In this document: one piece after another, positions 34,256-39,848 of the stretch
How the letters are laid out: every line of letters begins with the position of its first letter
Position numbering within the stretch: the first letter of the stretch is position 1
Virus record (IMG/VR): IMGVR_UViG_3300022908_000069
Coordinates: 1-39,848 of that record
From: a virus
DNA: 39,848 nt
Direction: 5' to 3' (one strand)
Notes under the pieces: generated by a model
The model's input: the letters and a program-made list of their open reading frames with translations, nothing else
Told to the model about the DNA's origin: nothing
The model's database searches: none
Translations under genes and position numbers: made by a program

Positions 34256-34540
34256 ATGAACGGGGAATTGGCTTTCCTGCAGGGACGCGTCGACGCTCTG
34301 GAAACGCTTTGCTTGGCGCTCGCGAAGACGATGCGCAATCAGGAAGTGCTGAAGACGGTGCTTGGTTCGACGTGGCAGGCGATGTATCGAGAGATGCTTG
34401 CGAACAAATCGAGCGATCAACACCTAGCCGGGGCGATGGCGATGGAGCGGAAGATGATCGAGACGATTGGCAGCTTTTCCCTTGGGAAGACGCCGCCACT
34501 GTGGGATGTGATAGGACCCGATCAAGAACCGTCGGCGTGA
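34256..34540 (+). CDS. Small + strand protein of unknown function opposite the early operon
   Basis: 94 residues from the ATG at 34256, with GGAG 8 nt upstream; an in-frame TTG four codons earlier overlaps that ribosome site and is rejected. The sequence (MNGELAFLQGRVDALETLCL) is helical for most of its length, with a short coiled coil at 3-30. The end is Pro-rich. It lies antisense within the gap between Cro-like and CII-like genes, so its transcription would oppose the lytic leftward transcript. Unknown family. Confidence 0.6.
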   Translation: MNGELAFLQGRVDALETLCLALAKTMRNQEVLKTVLGSTWQAMYREMLANKSSDQHLAGAMAMERKMIETIGSFSLGKTPPLWDVIGPDQEPSA

Positions 34541-34653
34541 TACCAATATCGACCGCGACACGAATTCTGTCGGCACGCGAGAGGAAGCGAACCATCGCCG
34601 GAATCGGAGCGTCTGGAAGTGAAGTAGATGGCATGGACGCCACGATGTCGGAC

Positions 34654-34887
34654 CTAGTCGCGGACATGGGAGTAAGGCGCCTTACTATTTGCTTGCGGCG
34701 ATGGCGGCTTGAGATTTGGCATGCCATGGAGCTTCACCGCCGCATCGCCTCGGGGCGCGTAGGTTCGTCCTTGCTTGATGTCCGACACCGCTGATGGAGA
34801 CACACCGATGTGTCGCCCGATCGCAGTTAGCGACCAGCCTTTCGATTCGAGCTGTGCGATGCGCTCACGCGCCCAAGATTTGGCCAT
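34654..34887 (-). CDS. Cro-like repressor
   Basis: 77 residues from the ATG at 34887. A compact helix-turn-helix is visible: WSLTAIGRHIGVSPSAVSDI at about 18-37, followed by KQGRTYAPRGDAA, the arrangement of Cro/CI-type DNA-binding domains. It is divergent from the CI-like gene, with the operators between them. The predicted start of transcription from the promoter at 34894-34923 falls on or next to the ATG, so the mRNA may be leaderless, consistent with the absence of a normally spaced ribosome site. In the Cro paradigm it shuts off CI synthesis in the lytic cycle. Confidence 0.8.
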   Translation of the reverse strand: MAKSWARERIAQLESKGWSLTAIGRHIGVSPSAVSDIKQGRTYAPRGDAAVKLHGMPNLKPPSPQANSKAPYSHVRD

Positions 34888-34893
34888 CACTCC

Positions 34894-34923
34894 ATTCTAT
34901 GGAATACCATAGGTACGCGTCAA
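34894..34923 (-). promoter_or_regulatory. Leftward early promoter for the Cro-like gene
   Basis: Minus strand -35 TTGACG (34923-34918), 18-nt spacer, -10 TAGAAT (34899-34894); each differs from consensus at one position. The operator 34897-34912 lies between and across the -10, so repressor binding would block polymerase. The expected +1 is at about 34887, the Cro-like ATG. Confidence 0.65.
34897..34912. promoter_or_regulatory. Repressor operator, immunity region site 1
   Basis: Perfect 16-bp palindrome CTATGG-AATA-CCATAG between the Cro-like and CI-like genes. The same arms with a 4-nt spacer recur at 35929-35944. Confidence 0.75.
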
Positions 34924-34936
34924 TGGCATCCCATAA
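34921..34936. promoter_or_regulatory. Repressor operator, immunity region site 2
   Basis: CAATGG-CATC-CCATAA, an imperfect copy of the site-1 palindrome with centre 24 bp away (just over two helical turns), overlapping the -35 of the leftward promoter. Suited to cooperative binding of repressor dimers. Confidence 0.6.
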
Positions 34937-34958
34937 CGCAATTCAAGAACAATAGCCC

Positions 34959-35606
34959 ATGGACATCGGAACCAGAATCCGCGAACGCCGCGAGGCACTT
35001 GACCTATCCCGAGGCGACTTGGCCAAGCGAGCGCGCATGCCCTATGCGACGCTCGCCGGCTTGGAGAACGGGGATCAGAAGAATTCACTGCACCTGCCAG
35101 AGATCGCGAAAGTCCTGTGGTGCAATCTCGATTGGCTGGTAACCGGACTTGGGCCGATCGAATATGGGGACGAAGATGACGCGTTCGTCAACGTGGCAGG
35201 GGCCAGCCTGCCAGTGAGCTCGGGCGGAGGAACCGAAGACGATCCAAACGCTGAGGCCGGTCGTTTGAAATTTCGGCGCGAGAGCCTGATTGGTAAGGAG
35301 CTCGATGTCAGGCGCCTACGGGTCTACTACAGTCGCGCAGATTCGATGGAGCCCGCGATCAACGACGGGTCGGCAGTGATGTACGACACATCGAAAAAAA
35401 AGCCAGAAGACGACACAGTTTTTGTAGTCTGGTACGAGAACAGACTGTTCGTGAAGCGGCTCCGGGTACCTACACGTGATGGGGATATATTCATTGAGTC
35501 CGACAATAAAGTCGGGAAGTGGCGCAAGCTCATCGCGGTCACGCCAGGCGACAATTTTATGATCGAGGGGAAAGTCGTATGGCTCGCAAACTGGTTTCAA
35601 GTCTGA
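34959..35606 (+). CDS. CI-like repressor (HTH plus S24 peptidase)
   Basis: 215 residues. The N-terminal HTH (about 5-62) contains LSRGDLAKRARMPYATLAGLE. The C-terminal S24 domain has Ser129 (in RADSMEPAI) and Lys166 (in RLFVKRLR) as catalytic dyad. Candidate Ala-Gly cleavage bonds are 80-81 and 100-101. Maintains lysogeny by binding the palindromic operators and is destroyed by RecA-stimulated self-cleavage on DNA damage (family knowledge). No clear ribosome site precedes the ATG, so translation may be weak. Its 3' end overlaps the next gene by 28 nt. Both operator pairs in the region are its predicted targets. Confidence 0.9.
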   Translation: MDIGTRIRERREALDLSRGDLAKRARMPYATLAGLENGDQKNSLHLPEIAKVLWCNLDWLVTGLGPIEYGDEDDAFVNVAGASLPVSSGGGTEDDPNAEAGRLKFRRESLIGKELDVRRLRVYYSRADSMEPAINDGSAVMYDTSKKKPEDDTVFVVWYENRLFVKRLRVPTRDGDIFIESDNKVGKWRKLIAVTPGDNFMIEGKVVWLANWFQV

Positions 35607-35899
35607 CCCTCAGCGCGTGCCTCGCGCTACCACTTGCGGCAGCCGCCGCACGTGCCAGCGGGCTGCGTGATGTGCTAGCCGCGCACTCCGCGGAGACCTT
35701 CACGATTGTCGAAGATGGAGGGACAGAGTTCGCTGGCAGCGCGCAGATTGGTAGCGACGCCCTCTGCGTTTCGCGCGTTGTAGTTCAACGGCCGACGGAT
35801 AAACAGACCTCTGTCACCCCTTGCATCCCCTACTCGGCCATTCGAACAACTGCGTCAGGAACCGACAGGCCAGGCGTCACAATAACGCTCATCCGCTAG
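35579..35899 (+). CDS. Secreted small protein co-transcribed with the repressor
   Basis: 106 residues starting inside the 3' end of the CI-like gene with GAGGGG about 9 nt upstream. The first 27 residues are a signal peptide (MARK, then hydrophobic core, then ARASG) with likely cleavage after Ala26 or Ser27; an LSAC motif at 11-14 could alternatively act as a lipobox. The mature part is about 80 residues with cysteines at 63 and 82, which may form a disulphide, and a beta-rich pattern. As it shares the repressor's transcript it should be made in the lysogen, so superinfection exclusion or another lysogenic conversion function is the leading guess. No homologue recognised. Confidence 0.7.
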   Translation: MARKLVSSLTLSACLALPLAAAAARASGLRDVLAAHSAETFTIVEDGGTEFAGSAQIGSDALCVSRVVVQRPTDKQTSVTPCIPYSAIRTTASGTDRPGVTITLIR

Positions 35900-35905
35900 A
35901 CGAAA

Positions 35906-35921
35906 TTATGGAATTCCGTTG
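35906..35921. promoter_or_regulatory. Repressor operator, rightward promoter site 1
   Basis: TTATGG-AATT-CCGTTG, an imperfect palindrome with the same left arm and spacing as the immunity operators. It overlaps the -35 of the rightward promoter; centre 23 bp from the perfect site. Confidence 0.5.
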
Positions 35922-35947
35922 ACGAGTTCTATGGAATCCCATAGGAT
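35919..35947 (+). promoter_or_regulatory. Rightward early promoter with overlapping operators
   Basis: -35 TTGACG (35919-35924), 17-nt spacer, -10 TAGGAT (35942-35947). The perfect operator palindrome is centred in the spacer. Mirrors the architecture of the leftward promoter, including the identical -35. Drives the gene at 35986 and probably the int-side operon. Confidence 0.6.
35929..35944. promoter_or_regulatory. Repressor operator, rightward promoter site 2
   Basis: Perfect palindrome CTATGG-AATC-CCATAG, identical in both arms to the immunity-region site 34897-34912. It lies about 1 kb away from that site and occupies the promoter spacer, so the CI-like protein should repress this promoter too. 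Confidence 0.75.
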
Positions 35948-35985
35948 GCTCTCCCATGGCGCCATGTTGGCGCTTGGAGGCAACC

Positions 35986-36375
35986 ATGCATTCGTCGCTC
36001 AGCGTTCGCCATTCGGACGAACGCGATCACTCTGTACAGCAAGACGCCGTAAGGATTCCGTGGCAGCGCAAGGTTGAGCGCGTCCGACTGATGCTGATCG
36101 TCGGGCCGCTCGATCTGACCGCAGCACAGATCGGCGAACGAGTCGGCATCAATCCGTCCAACCGCATCGAGATGCATCGGCTGCACGCGATGCTGGCCGC
36201 GCGCGAACTATCTCCGGGCACGTCGTGGGACGGTGTCGAGCGCCGTCGCGAACTGTCGCCGGAACCGAACTGGAAGACGGAGTTCCTGGTGTGCGTCCTG
36301 TTCGCCGTGGGATTGTTCGCCTTCGGCATCATCGCGCCGCACCTGCCAGCGCTCGGCGCTTGGGTGGCACCGTGA
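35986..36375 (+). CDS. Membrane-anchored HTH-like protein, first rightward early gene
   Basis: 129 residues from the ATG at 35986, which has GGAGG 6 nt upstream; an in-frame ATG at 35956 lies too near the promoter start and lacks a ribosome site. Residues 42-75 (LDLTAAQIGERVGIN onwards) look like a winged or simple helix-turn-helix. A single strong transmembrane helix follows at 99-117. The combination of a cytoplasmic DNA-binding-like part with a C-terminal membrane anchor is unusual for an early phage protein. First gene behind the second CI operator pair, so expected only on induction. No named family recognised. Confidence 0.65.
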   Translation: MHSSLSVRHSDERDHSVQQDAVRIPWQRKVERVRLMLIVGPLDLTAAQIGERVGINPSNRIEMHRLHAMLAARELSPGTSWDGVERRRELSPEPNWKTEFLVCVLFAVGLFAFGIIAPHLPALGAWVAP

Positions 36376-36389
36376 GCGAAGCCTTTCTG

Positions 36390-36863
36390 TCACGCGATCA
36401 TTCGCATCAAACGGGATCGAAGCGGCTCTGCCTTGGTGAAATCCAGCCTGCCGTTGCTGCGCAGGTTATCGTTGTATGCAGGCAAACGCAGGCCTTCGAC
36501 CTCGTCGTCGACCGTGCCGTCCAAGCGAGCGAGCGATTCCTCTATCTCGTCCAAAGCCATCTTCGGCGCACGTACCAGCAGATCCGAAAAAGCAACGCGC
36601 CACATCTGGTGCTTCGCTCCTTTCTCGGCCCAACCGCCAACAATATCGGCAGCGCTCGCGACCGCCACGACGATGCCGCACGCGGTGAGGGTGAACGGCA
36701 TCCGCTGCAGGGCGCCGACAAGGGCGCCACTTCCCGCGACCAGACTCGCGACTGCGGCAATCCAACGCAACCGTGCGTAGTACCGGCAGCTCAGTTGGTG
36801 CAGACGGATGTTGTATCGCACATCGAGGATGGCCTCGTAACTCGTGCGGTCGTAGTGCTGCAT
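36390..36863 (-). CDS. Two-helix membrane protein, SLATT-like, probable lysogenic-conversion gene
   Basis: 157 residues with AGGAG 7 nt before the ATG. N-terminal helix (LDVRYNIRLHQLSCRYYARL), then two transmembrane helices at about 34-52 and 57-77, then a long cytoplasmic helical domain (EKGAKHQMWRVAFSDLLVRA to DDEVEGLRL). This order resembles SLATT-type membrane proteins, which occur with effectors in defence and exclusion systems; assignment is by architecture, not verified. It is transcribed against the early operon around it, together with the tiny proline-rich ORF 10 nt upstream, from a plausible own promoter. This is typical of genes expressed from a prophage. The effector, if any, is not seen beside it. 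Confidence 0.65.
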   Translation of the reverse strand: MQHYDRTSYEAILDVRYNIRLHQLSCRYYARLRWIAAVASLVAGSGALVGALQRMPFTLTACGIVVAVASAADIVGGWAEKGAKHQMWRVAFSDLLVRAPKMALDEIEESLARLDGTVDDEVEGLRLPAYNDNLRSNGRLDFTKAEPLRSRLMRMIA

Positions 36864-36873
36864 GGAACCACTC

Positions 36874-36999
36874 CTATTTTCGATTCGGCGGAGGGGGCGG
36901 CGGCGGCGGGTTGCGGAATGGCGGCTGCCCCTTGTGGTCTGGCGTCGGGGGCGATGATGGCCTTGTCGGCGGCGGACGATGCGAAGAGATATCGATCAC
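36874..36999 (-). CDS. 41-residue proline-rich peptide gene
   Basis: Starts from GTG at 36999 with AGGAGA 5 nt upstream; the sequence is IDISSHRPPPTRPSSPPTP followed by an octaproline and a basic end. It ends 10 nt before the SLATT-like gene, so both form one transcript. It is hydrophilic with no signal. Overlaps the start of the + strand secreted protein gene by 46 nt in antisense. Short polyproline peptides can bind SH3 or EVH1-like partners, or stall ribosomes (EF-P dependence), which would affect the downstream gene. Confidence 0.5.
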   Translation of the reverse strand: MIDISSHRPPPTRPSSPPTPDHKGQPPFRNPPPPPPPPNRK

Positions 37000-37442
37000 G
37001 GGTTTCTCCTGGTCTGGCCGTTGATGGTGCGGTCGCACGCTCATCATATGTCGGCCAGGAGAGCCCACCAAACCGCTTCGTCACTGTATTACTAGCCGCC
37101 GTGCTCGGCGCCGCCACGATCGATGCACACGCCGGCGCGACGTTGTTAATCACCATCGGCACCACGCGGACCGTCTACACCGGCTGCGATGCATGGGTCA
37201 CTACGACCGGCGCAGGCGGCTACTTCGGATCGAGCTGCGCACACGATATTCCCGACGAGCACGTCCCCGAGGTGATCTTTACGGCAGGGTTCGAGCCTGC
37301 GCCAGCGCGCGGAAGTTGGACATGGTTCCTCGAAACCGACATCGGCGTTGTCGCCGGCAACGGCGAGTGCATCGGCACGACGCAGGCCGGCCTCGGCTCT
37401 GATGGAAACGATGTGCTCGTGCAACTGGAGTGCCGGCCATGA
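36954..37442 (+). CDS. Secreted cysteine-containing protein
   Basis: 162 residues from the ATG pair at 36954/36957. A 40-residue polar start precedes a hydrophobic segment (VTVLLAAVLGAATI, about 43-56) and an AHA-G cleavage site near residue 60, so it looks like a signal peptide with an unusually long n-region. The mature ~100 residues have four cysteines (78, 95, 139, 160), consistent with two disulphides in the periplasm. AGGAG at 37057-37061 has no in-frame start behind it, raising the possibility of an upstream indel. Stop overlaps the next ATG (ATGA). Function unknown. Confidence 0.55.
   Translation: MMALSAADDAKRYRSRVSPGLAVDGAVARSSYVGQESPPNRFVTVLLAAVLGAATIDAHAGATLLITIGTTRTVYTGCDAWVTTTGAGGYFGSSCAHDIPDEHVPEVIFTAGFEPAPARGSWTWFLETDIGVVAGNGECIGTTQAGLGSDGNDVLVQLECRP
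37043..37071 (-). promoter_or_regulatory. Possible promoter for the proline-rich/SLATT-like pair
   Basis: Minus strand -10 TATGAT (37048-37043, one mismatch), 17-nt spacer, weak -35 TTGGTG (37071-37066). Its start of transcription would be about 35 nt before the GTG at 36999. Independent of the CI operators, fitting expression in the lysogen. Confidence 0.4.
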
Positions 37443-37708
37443 ACGCGCGCGCGAAAAAAACCATTGCCTTCGCGTTCGGACCATTTGGCCGAACAGGCGA
37501 CCGACTCTTTAGCGTCCAGGGGGACATGTTCGCCGCCGACGCTACGGAGCTTGCCGAGCTGTTGCTTGGGGTCGCGATCGATCTGCAGTCGACCATCATC
37601 GCGGCGTCGCCTGAGGACGACCACACGAACCTCGCATACGCATCGCGCTTCATGGTCGACGCCGCGCGCGCCCTCTACATTTCTGCAGGCAAGGGGACCG
37701 AGACATGA
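37439..37708 (+). CDS. Small helical protein, DUF3077-like paralog 1
   Basis: 89 residues from the ATG at 37439 (GGAG 8 nt upstream). The core (LAELLLGVAIDLQSTII, then FMVDAARALYISAGKG) matches, with conserved spacing, the core of the next gene: xLLxxAxDLxxxI...F..DA..AL..S.G. This pattern resembles the helical-hairpin DUF3077-type family found in proteobacterial phages and islands, of unknown function. Start and stop overlap its neighbours (ATGA both sides), so the block is translationally coupled. Confidence 0.6.
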   Translation: MNARAKKTIAFAFGPFGRTGDRLFSVQGDMFAADATELAELLLGVAIDLQSTIIAASPEDDHTNLAYASRFMVDAARALYISAGKGTET

Positions 37709-37980
37709 AAAAGCCACTTCGAGTGGAAATCACACCGGTAGCGGCCAGTGGAAGTAACTTCCATCACATTTCGCGCAGCAACGAATACGTCCTCGCCGTC
37801 GTCGCCGGCGTCAGCGCTGAAGCAGTGATCGATACGGCAGGCGGTCTGTTGTACACGGCGAAGGATTTGGTCGAACTGATCGTCAACAATCCTGAAGGCA
37901 GTGCCGCGCTTTCAGCTGCTGCGAGCTTCCTGATTGATGCGAGCATCGCGCTGCACGGCTCCATCGGGGTGCGGCCATGA
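37705..37980 (+). CDS. Small helical protein, DUF3077-like paralog 2
   Basis: 91 residues with AAGGGG upstream of the ATG. The N-terminus is beta-like (LRVEITPVAASG), then a hairpin (GGLLYTAKDLVELIVNNPEG and FLIDASIALHGSIG) clearly related to paralog 1: both share a LL..A.DL core and end in a DA..AL motif. Overlaps both neighbours by 4 nt. Function unknown; being paralogous and adjacent suggests a hetero-oligomer or diversified targets. Confidence 0.6.
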   Translation: MKKPLRVEITPVAASGSNFHHISRSNEYVLAVVAGVSAEAVIDTAGGLLYTAKDLVELIVNNPEGSAALSAAASFLIDASIALHGSIGVRP

Positions 37981-38312
37981 CCGCCCGCGCTGCGACGCCT
38001 GTCGGGAGCCAGGCGCTTCCCGGTCGATCCTCTGATCCGAGCCTCTTCGTCTCCCCGAGAGTATTCGACGCGAATGCGGATATCGGTGATCTTCTCGAAG
38101 ACGCATCCCAGTTTGGAATAGCGGCGGTGACCCTCGTCGGTTTCGTAGCTGACGAAACGTCCGAGGCGACGTCAAACCTCCGGGCGCAGCCGGAGATCAG
38201 CGCGCAGTTGCTTTGGGCGGCAAAGATGCTCATGCAGATCTGCAACGATAGCCACCATGCTGCGCTCGATTTCATCGCACGGCGTGAGCAAGCCGCCGAA
38301 CGGGAGGAATGA
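37977..38312 (+). CDS. Small helical protein, third member of the overlapping cluster
   Basis: 111 residues. A polar 35-residue start is followed by a helical core (DLLEDASQFGIAAVTLVG) and a second long helix (EISAQLLWAAKMLMQICND) of the same general plan as the two upstream paralogs, though with weak residue-level similarity. Overlaps the upstream stop (ATGA at 37977-37980). Unknown function. Confidence 0.55.
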   Translation: MTARAATPVGSQALPGRSSDPSLFVSPRVFDANADIGDLLEDASQFGIAAVTLVGFVADETSEATSNLRAQPEISAQLLWAAKMLMQICNDSHHAALDFIARREQAAEREE

Positions 38313-38539
38313 TCATGACCGGCAGCGGATCGATCCACCTCATTGACGACTTTGACCTCGCGTGCAGTCACCTGACCGCGTTGATCGACGTGCTGCAACT
38401 CGCGTCATTTGGGGACCAGCCCCTTGAACGGGAAACCGTTCCATCCCTCATGACGCAGATGCGGGATCACGCCGCGCACATGTTCAACATGGCGCACGAA
38501 ATGGACCGCAGGTTATCAGCCGCGGGAAAGCGCGGTTGA
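38309..38539 (+). CDS. Small helical protein, fourth member of the overlapping cluster
   Basis: 76 residues from ATG 38309; a second ATG at 38315 is better spaced from GGAGG and is equally possible. Helical (LIDDFDLACSHLTALIDVLQ, later LMTQMRDHAAHMFNMAHEM), again a two-helix plan with many His and Met in the second helix. No recognised family. Ends 7 nt before the excisionase-like gene. Confidence 0.55.
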   Translation: MIMTGSGSIHLIDDFDLACSHLTALIDVLQLASFGDQPLERETVPSLMTQMRDHAAHMFNMAHEMDRRLSAAGKRG

Positions 38540-38546
38540 TCCACAA

Positions 38547-38744
38547 ATGTTCTTGATCACACCGGTGGCTTGGAAGCAAAAGTATTTCGCCGAAGGCAGT
38601 CGTCCGCCCGAGCCGACCGTGCACCGATGGCTCCGCGACGGCGTCGTGCCAGGCAAGAAAATCGGCGGAAGCTGGTTCGTCGACGAGCAGGCGTGGCTTG
38701 CCAACGGCGACGACCTGGTGCAGCGCGTGCTGGAAGCGGGGTAA
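38547..38744 (+). CDS. xis: Excisionase-like DNA-binding protein
   Basis: 65 residues. The pattern TPVAWKQKYFAEGSRPPEPT, then RWLRDGVVPGKKIGGSWFVD, is a winged helix-turn-helix of the MerR/excisionase type, including the turn GKKIGGSWFV where the wing contacts DNA. It lies 6 nt upstream of the integrase gene in the same direction, as xis-int pairs do. It would bias integrase toward excision on induction. Size is in the usual 60-75 residue range. Confidence 0.8.
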   Translation: MFLITPVAWKQKYFAEGSRPPEPTVHRWLRDGVVPGKKIGGSWFVDEQAWLANGDDLVQRVLEAG

Positions 38745-38750
38745 GCTGTA

Positions 38751-39848
38751 ATGATGGGGCGGGTCAGATCGAGCAGTCGGAAGGGTTGGCCGGAGAATCT
38801 GTATCCCAACAGGGCGGGGTACAAATACCGGCACCCTGTGTCGCGCAAAGAAACGTGGATGGGCACCGATCGAGCGAAAGCGTTCGCCGCCGCGCGTCGG
38901 CTGAATTCGCTTCTGATGCCGAGCAATGACCTCGTCGCGCGCGTCGTGACTCAAGACGAGACGGTGGCAGATGCGATCCGCGTGTTCAAGGCCGAGGACA
39001 TGCCCGGCCGGAACTGGGCGCCGAAGACGGCTGAACTATACGGCAGCATCCTGTCTCGCATGGAGAAGGCGATCGGCACCCGCGAACTGCCGGCGCTGAC
39101 TGTTCGCGACTGCGCCACCTTCGTGCGCGAAGTCACCGACTCGCCGCGCGCGCGCCAGCAGTTTCGGCTCGTGCTCACCTGGGTGCTCGCCTGCGCGGTC
39201 GAGGAAGGTTGGATCGAGACGAACCCTGCCCTGCAGACGCGTAAGGCGAACTATGAACGCCAGCGCGAACGCCTGACGCATGCTATCTACAAGGCGATCT
39301 GGACCGAGGCCGAGCCTTGGCTGCGCAACGCGATGGATCTCAGTCTGTTGACGCTGCTGCGGCGCGACGACGTCGTGTCACAGAAATTCACAGACGCGCA
39401 CGACGGCGCGCTGTGGGTCGTTCCAGGCAAGACCGAGGACAGCACCGGTATACGCTTGCGCATCGCGGCCACCGGCGAACTCGGCGCGCTGATAGCGCGC
39501 TGCCGCGACGACATCGCGTCGCCCTACCTCGTGCACCGGTTGCCGGAAAAGGCCCGGCCGACGGGGAAGCGTGCGAAGGCGCGCGTGCACCATACGCAGG
39601 TTCTTCCGGAGCAACTTTCGCGCGCATTTGCCGAGGCGCGCGTGCGCGCTGGGATCGTCAGCGACAGCCCCCCGACCTTCCACGAAATACGGAGCTTGGG
39701 CGGCGCTCTGTTGCGCGACGCGGGCTGGTCGCTCGCCCAGGTGCAGGCCCTGATGGGCCACGCCAGCGAGAGCATGACGACTCACTACATGGAAGGCCAT
39801 GAGGCGCCTTGGAGCGAGGTCACCACCGGCATCAAGCTCACCCGATAG
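38751..39848 (+). CDS. int: Tyrosine integrase
   Basis: 365 residues from ATG 38751 (a second ATG follows directly). The N-terminus (1-65) resembles lambda-type arm-binding domains, with GYKYRHPVSRKETWMGTD; a core-binding domain spans about 66-165. The catalytic residues are all visible: Arg204 (in LLRRDD), Lys227 (in VPGKTED), His311 and Arg314 (in HEIR), His337 (in MGHAS) and Tyr346 (in THYMEG). Intact. Integrates and excises the phage at its att site. The stop is the last base of the window, so the usual att location just beyond the gene cannot be seen. Confidence 0.96.
   Translation: MMGRVRSSSRKGWPENLYPNRAGYKYRHPVSRKETWMGTDRAKAFAAARRLNSLLMPSNDLVARVVTQDETVADAIRVFKAEDMPGRNWAPKTAELYGSILSRMEKAIGTRELPALTVRDCATFVREVTDSPRARQQFRLVLTWVLACAVEEGWIETNPALQTRKANYERQRERLTHAIYKAIWTEAEPWLRNAMDLSLLTLLRRDDVVSQKFTDAHDGALWVVPGKTEDSTGIRLRIAATGELGALIARCRDDIASPYLVHRLPEKARPTGKRAKARVHHTQVLPEQLSRAFAEARVRAGIVSDSPPTFHEIRSLGGALLRDAGWSLAQVQALMGHASESMTTHYMEGHEAPWSEVTTGIKLTR

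Noticed and set aside
34236-34727. Minus strand 163-codon frame opposite the gene at 34256-34540 and overlapping the Cro-like gene
   Set aside because: Ser/Pro/Arg-rich shadow; the + strand frame has a proper ribosome site and normal protein composition.
36031-36038. CTGTACAG near 36031-36038 as a LexA-type SOS box
   Set aside because: The arms have no 8-nt spacer and the site is inside a coding region, so it is a chance palindrome.
39700-39848. attP/attR core near the integrase end
   Set aside because: No direct repeat of the last bases was noticed at the left end of the window, and att sites probably lie outside it.

Overview
The window reads as an essentially complete temperate siphophage genome (prophage) of the HK97/lambda type, bounded on the left by a umuDC mutagenesis operon and on the right by a tyrosine integrase whose stop codon is the last base. 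The high-GC coding style, the CII-like, P27-type TerS and DUF3077-like families, and the SPRY/polyglycine tail-tip proteins suggest a betaproteobacterial host, most likely Burkholderia or a relative. The host is an inference; no host chromosome and no att site can be recognised inside the window.

Layout. 1-1928 (+): UmuD-like and UmuC-like subunits of a translesion polymerase. 2202-3512 (+): an AT-richer orphan gene with a HEPN RNase signature, convergent with the end of the tail operon. 28993 down to 3502 (-): late genes in transcription order: small membrane/lysis genes, SLT endolysin, holin with a nested lipoprotein, HNH, TerS, TerL, a small membrane protein, portal, prohead protease, capsid, connectors, tail tube, tail chaperones with a -1 frameshift, tape measure, and tail-tip/adhesin proteins. 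Most junctions are ATGA or TGATG overlaps. Three intrinsic terminators cut this operon at module boundaries. 33969 down to 29492 (-): CII-like regulator, a conserved-looking small gene, a 24-codon leader ORF, an O-like initiator with iterons, DnaB helicase, two small genes and a Q-like antiterminator, followed by a terminator that resembles lambda tR'.

34654-35947 is the immunity region. A Cro-like repressor (-) and a CI/S24 repressor (+) diverge around a 16-bp palindromic operator pair. A second copy of the operator pair lies 1 kb away in front of a rightward early operon. Each pair has an operator placed between a TTGACG -35 box and a -10 box. A secreted protein is encoded directly downstream of CI. 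35986-39848 (+) holds the rightward early genes: an HTH-plus-membrane protein, a secreted Cys-rich protein, four small overlapping genes (at least two are paralogs), an excisionase-like protein and the integrase. A reverse-strand cassette (proline-rich peptide plus two-helix SLATT-like membrane protein) is embedded here and looks like a lysogenic-conversion or exclusion module.

How it works together (inference): CI holds both operator pairs silent in the lysogen while its own transcript carries the secreted protein. SOS cleavage of CI would release Cro, CII and replication genes leftward and xis/int rightward. The Q-like protein would then let RNA polymerase pass the terminator at 29363-29387 into the lysis, head and tail genes. 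Accessory genes in odd orientation (2202-3512, 29024-29350, 36390-36999) are the best candidates for host-protective or anti-phage functions.
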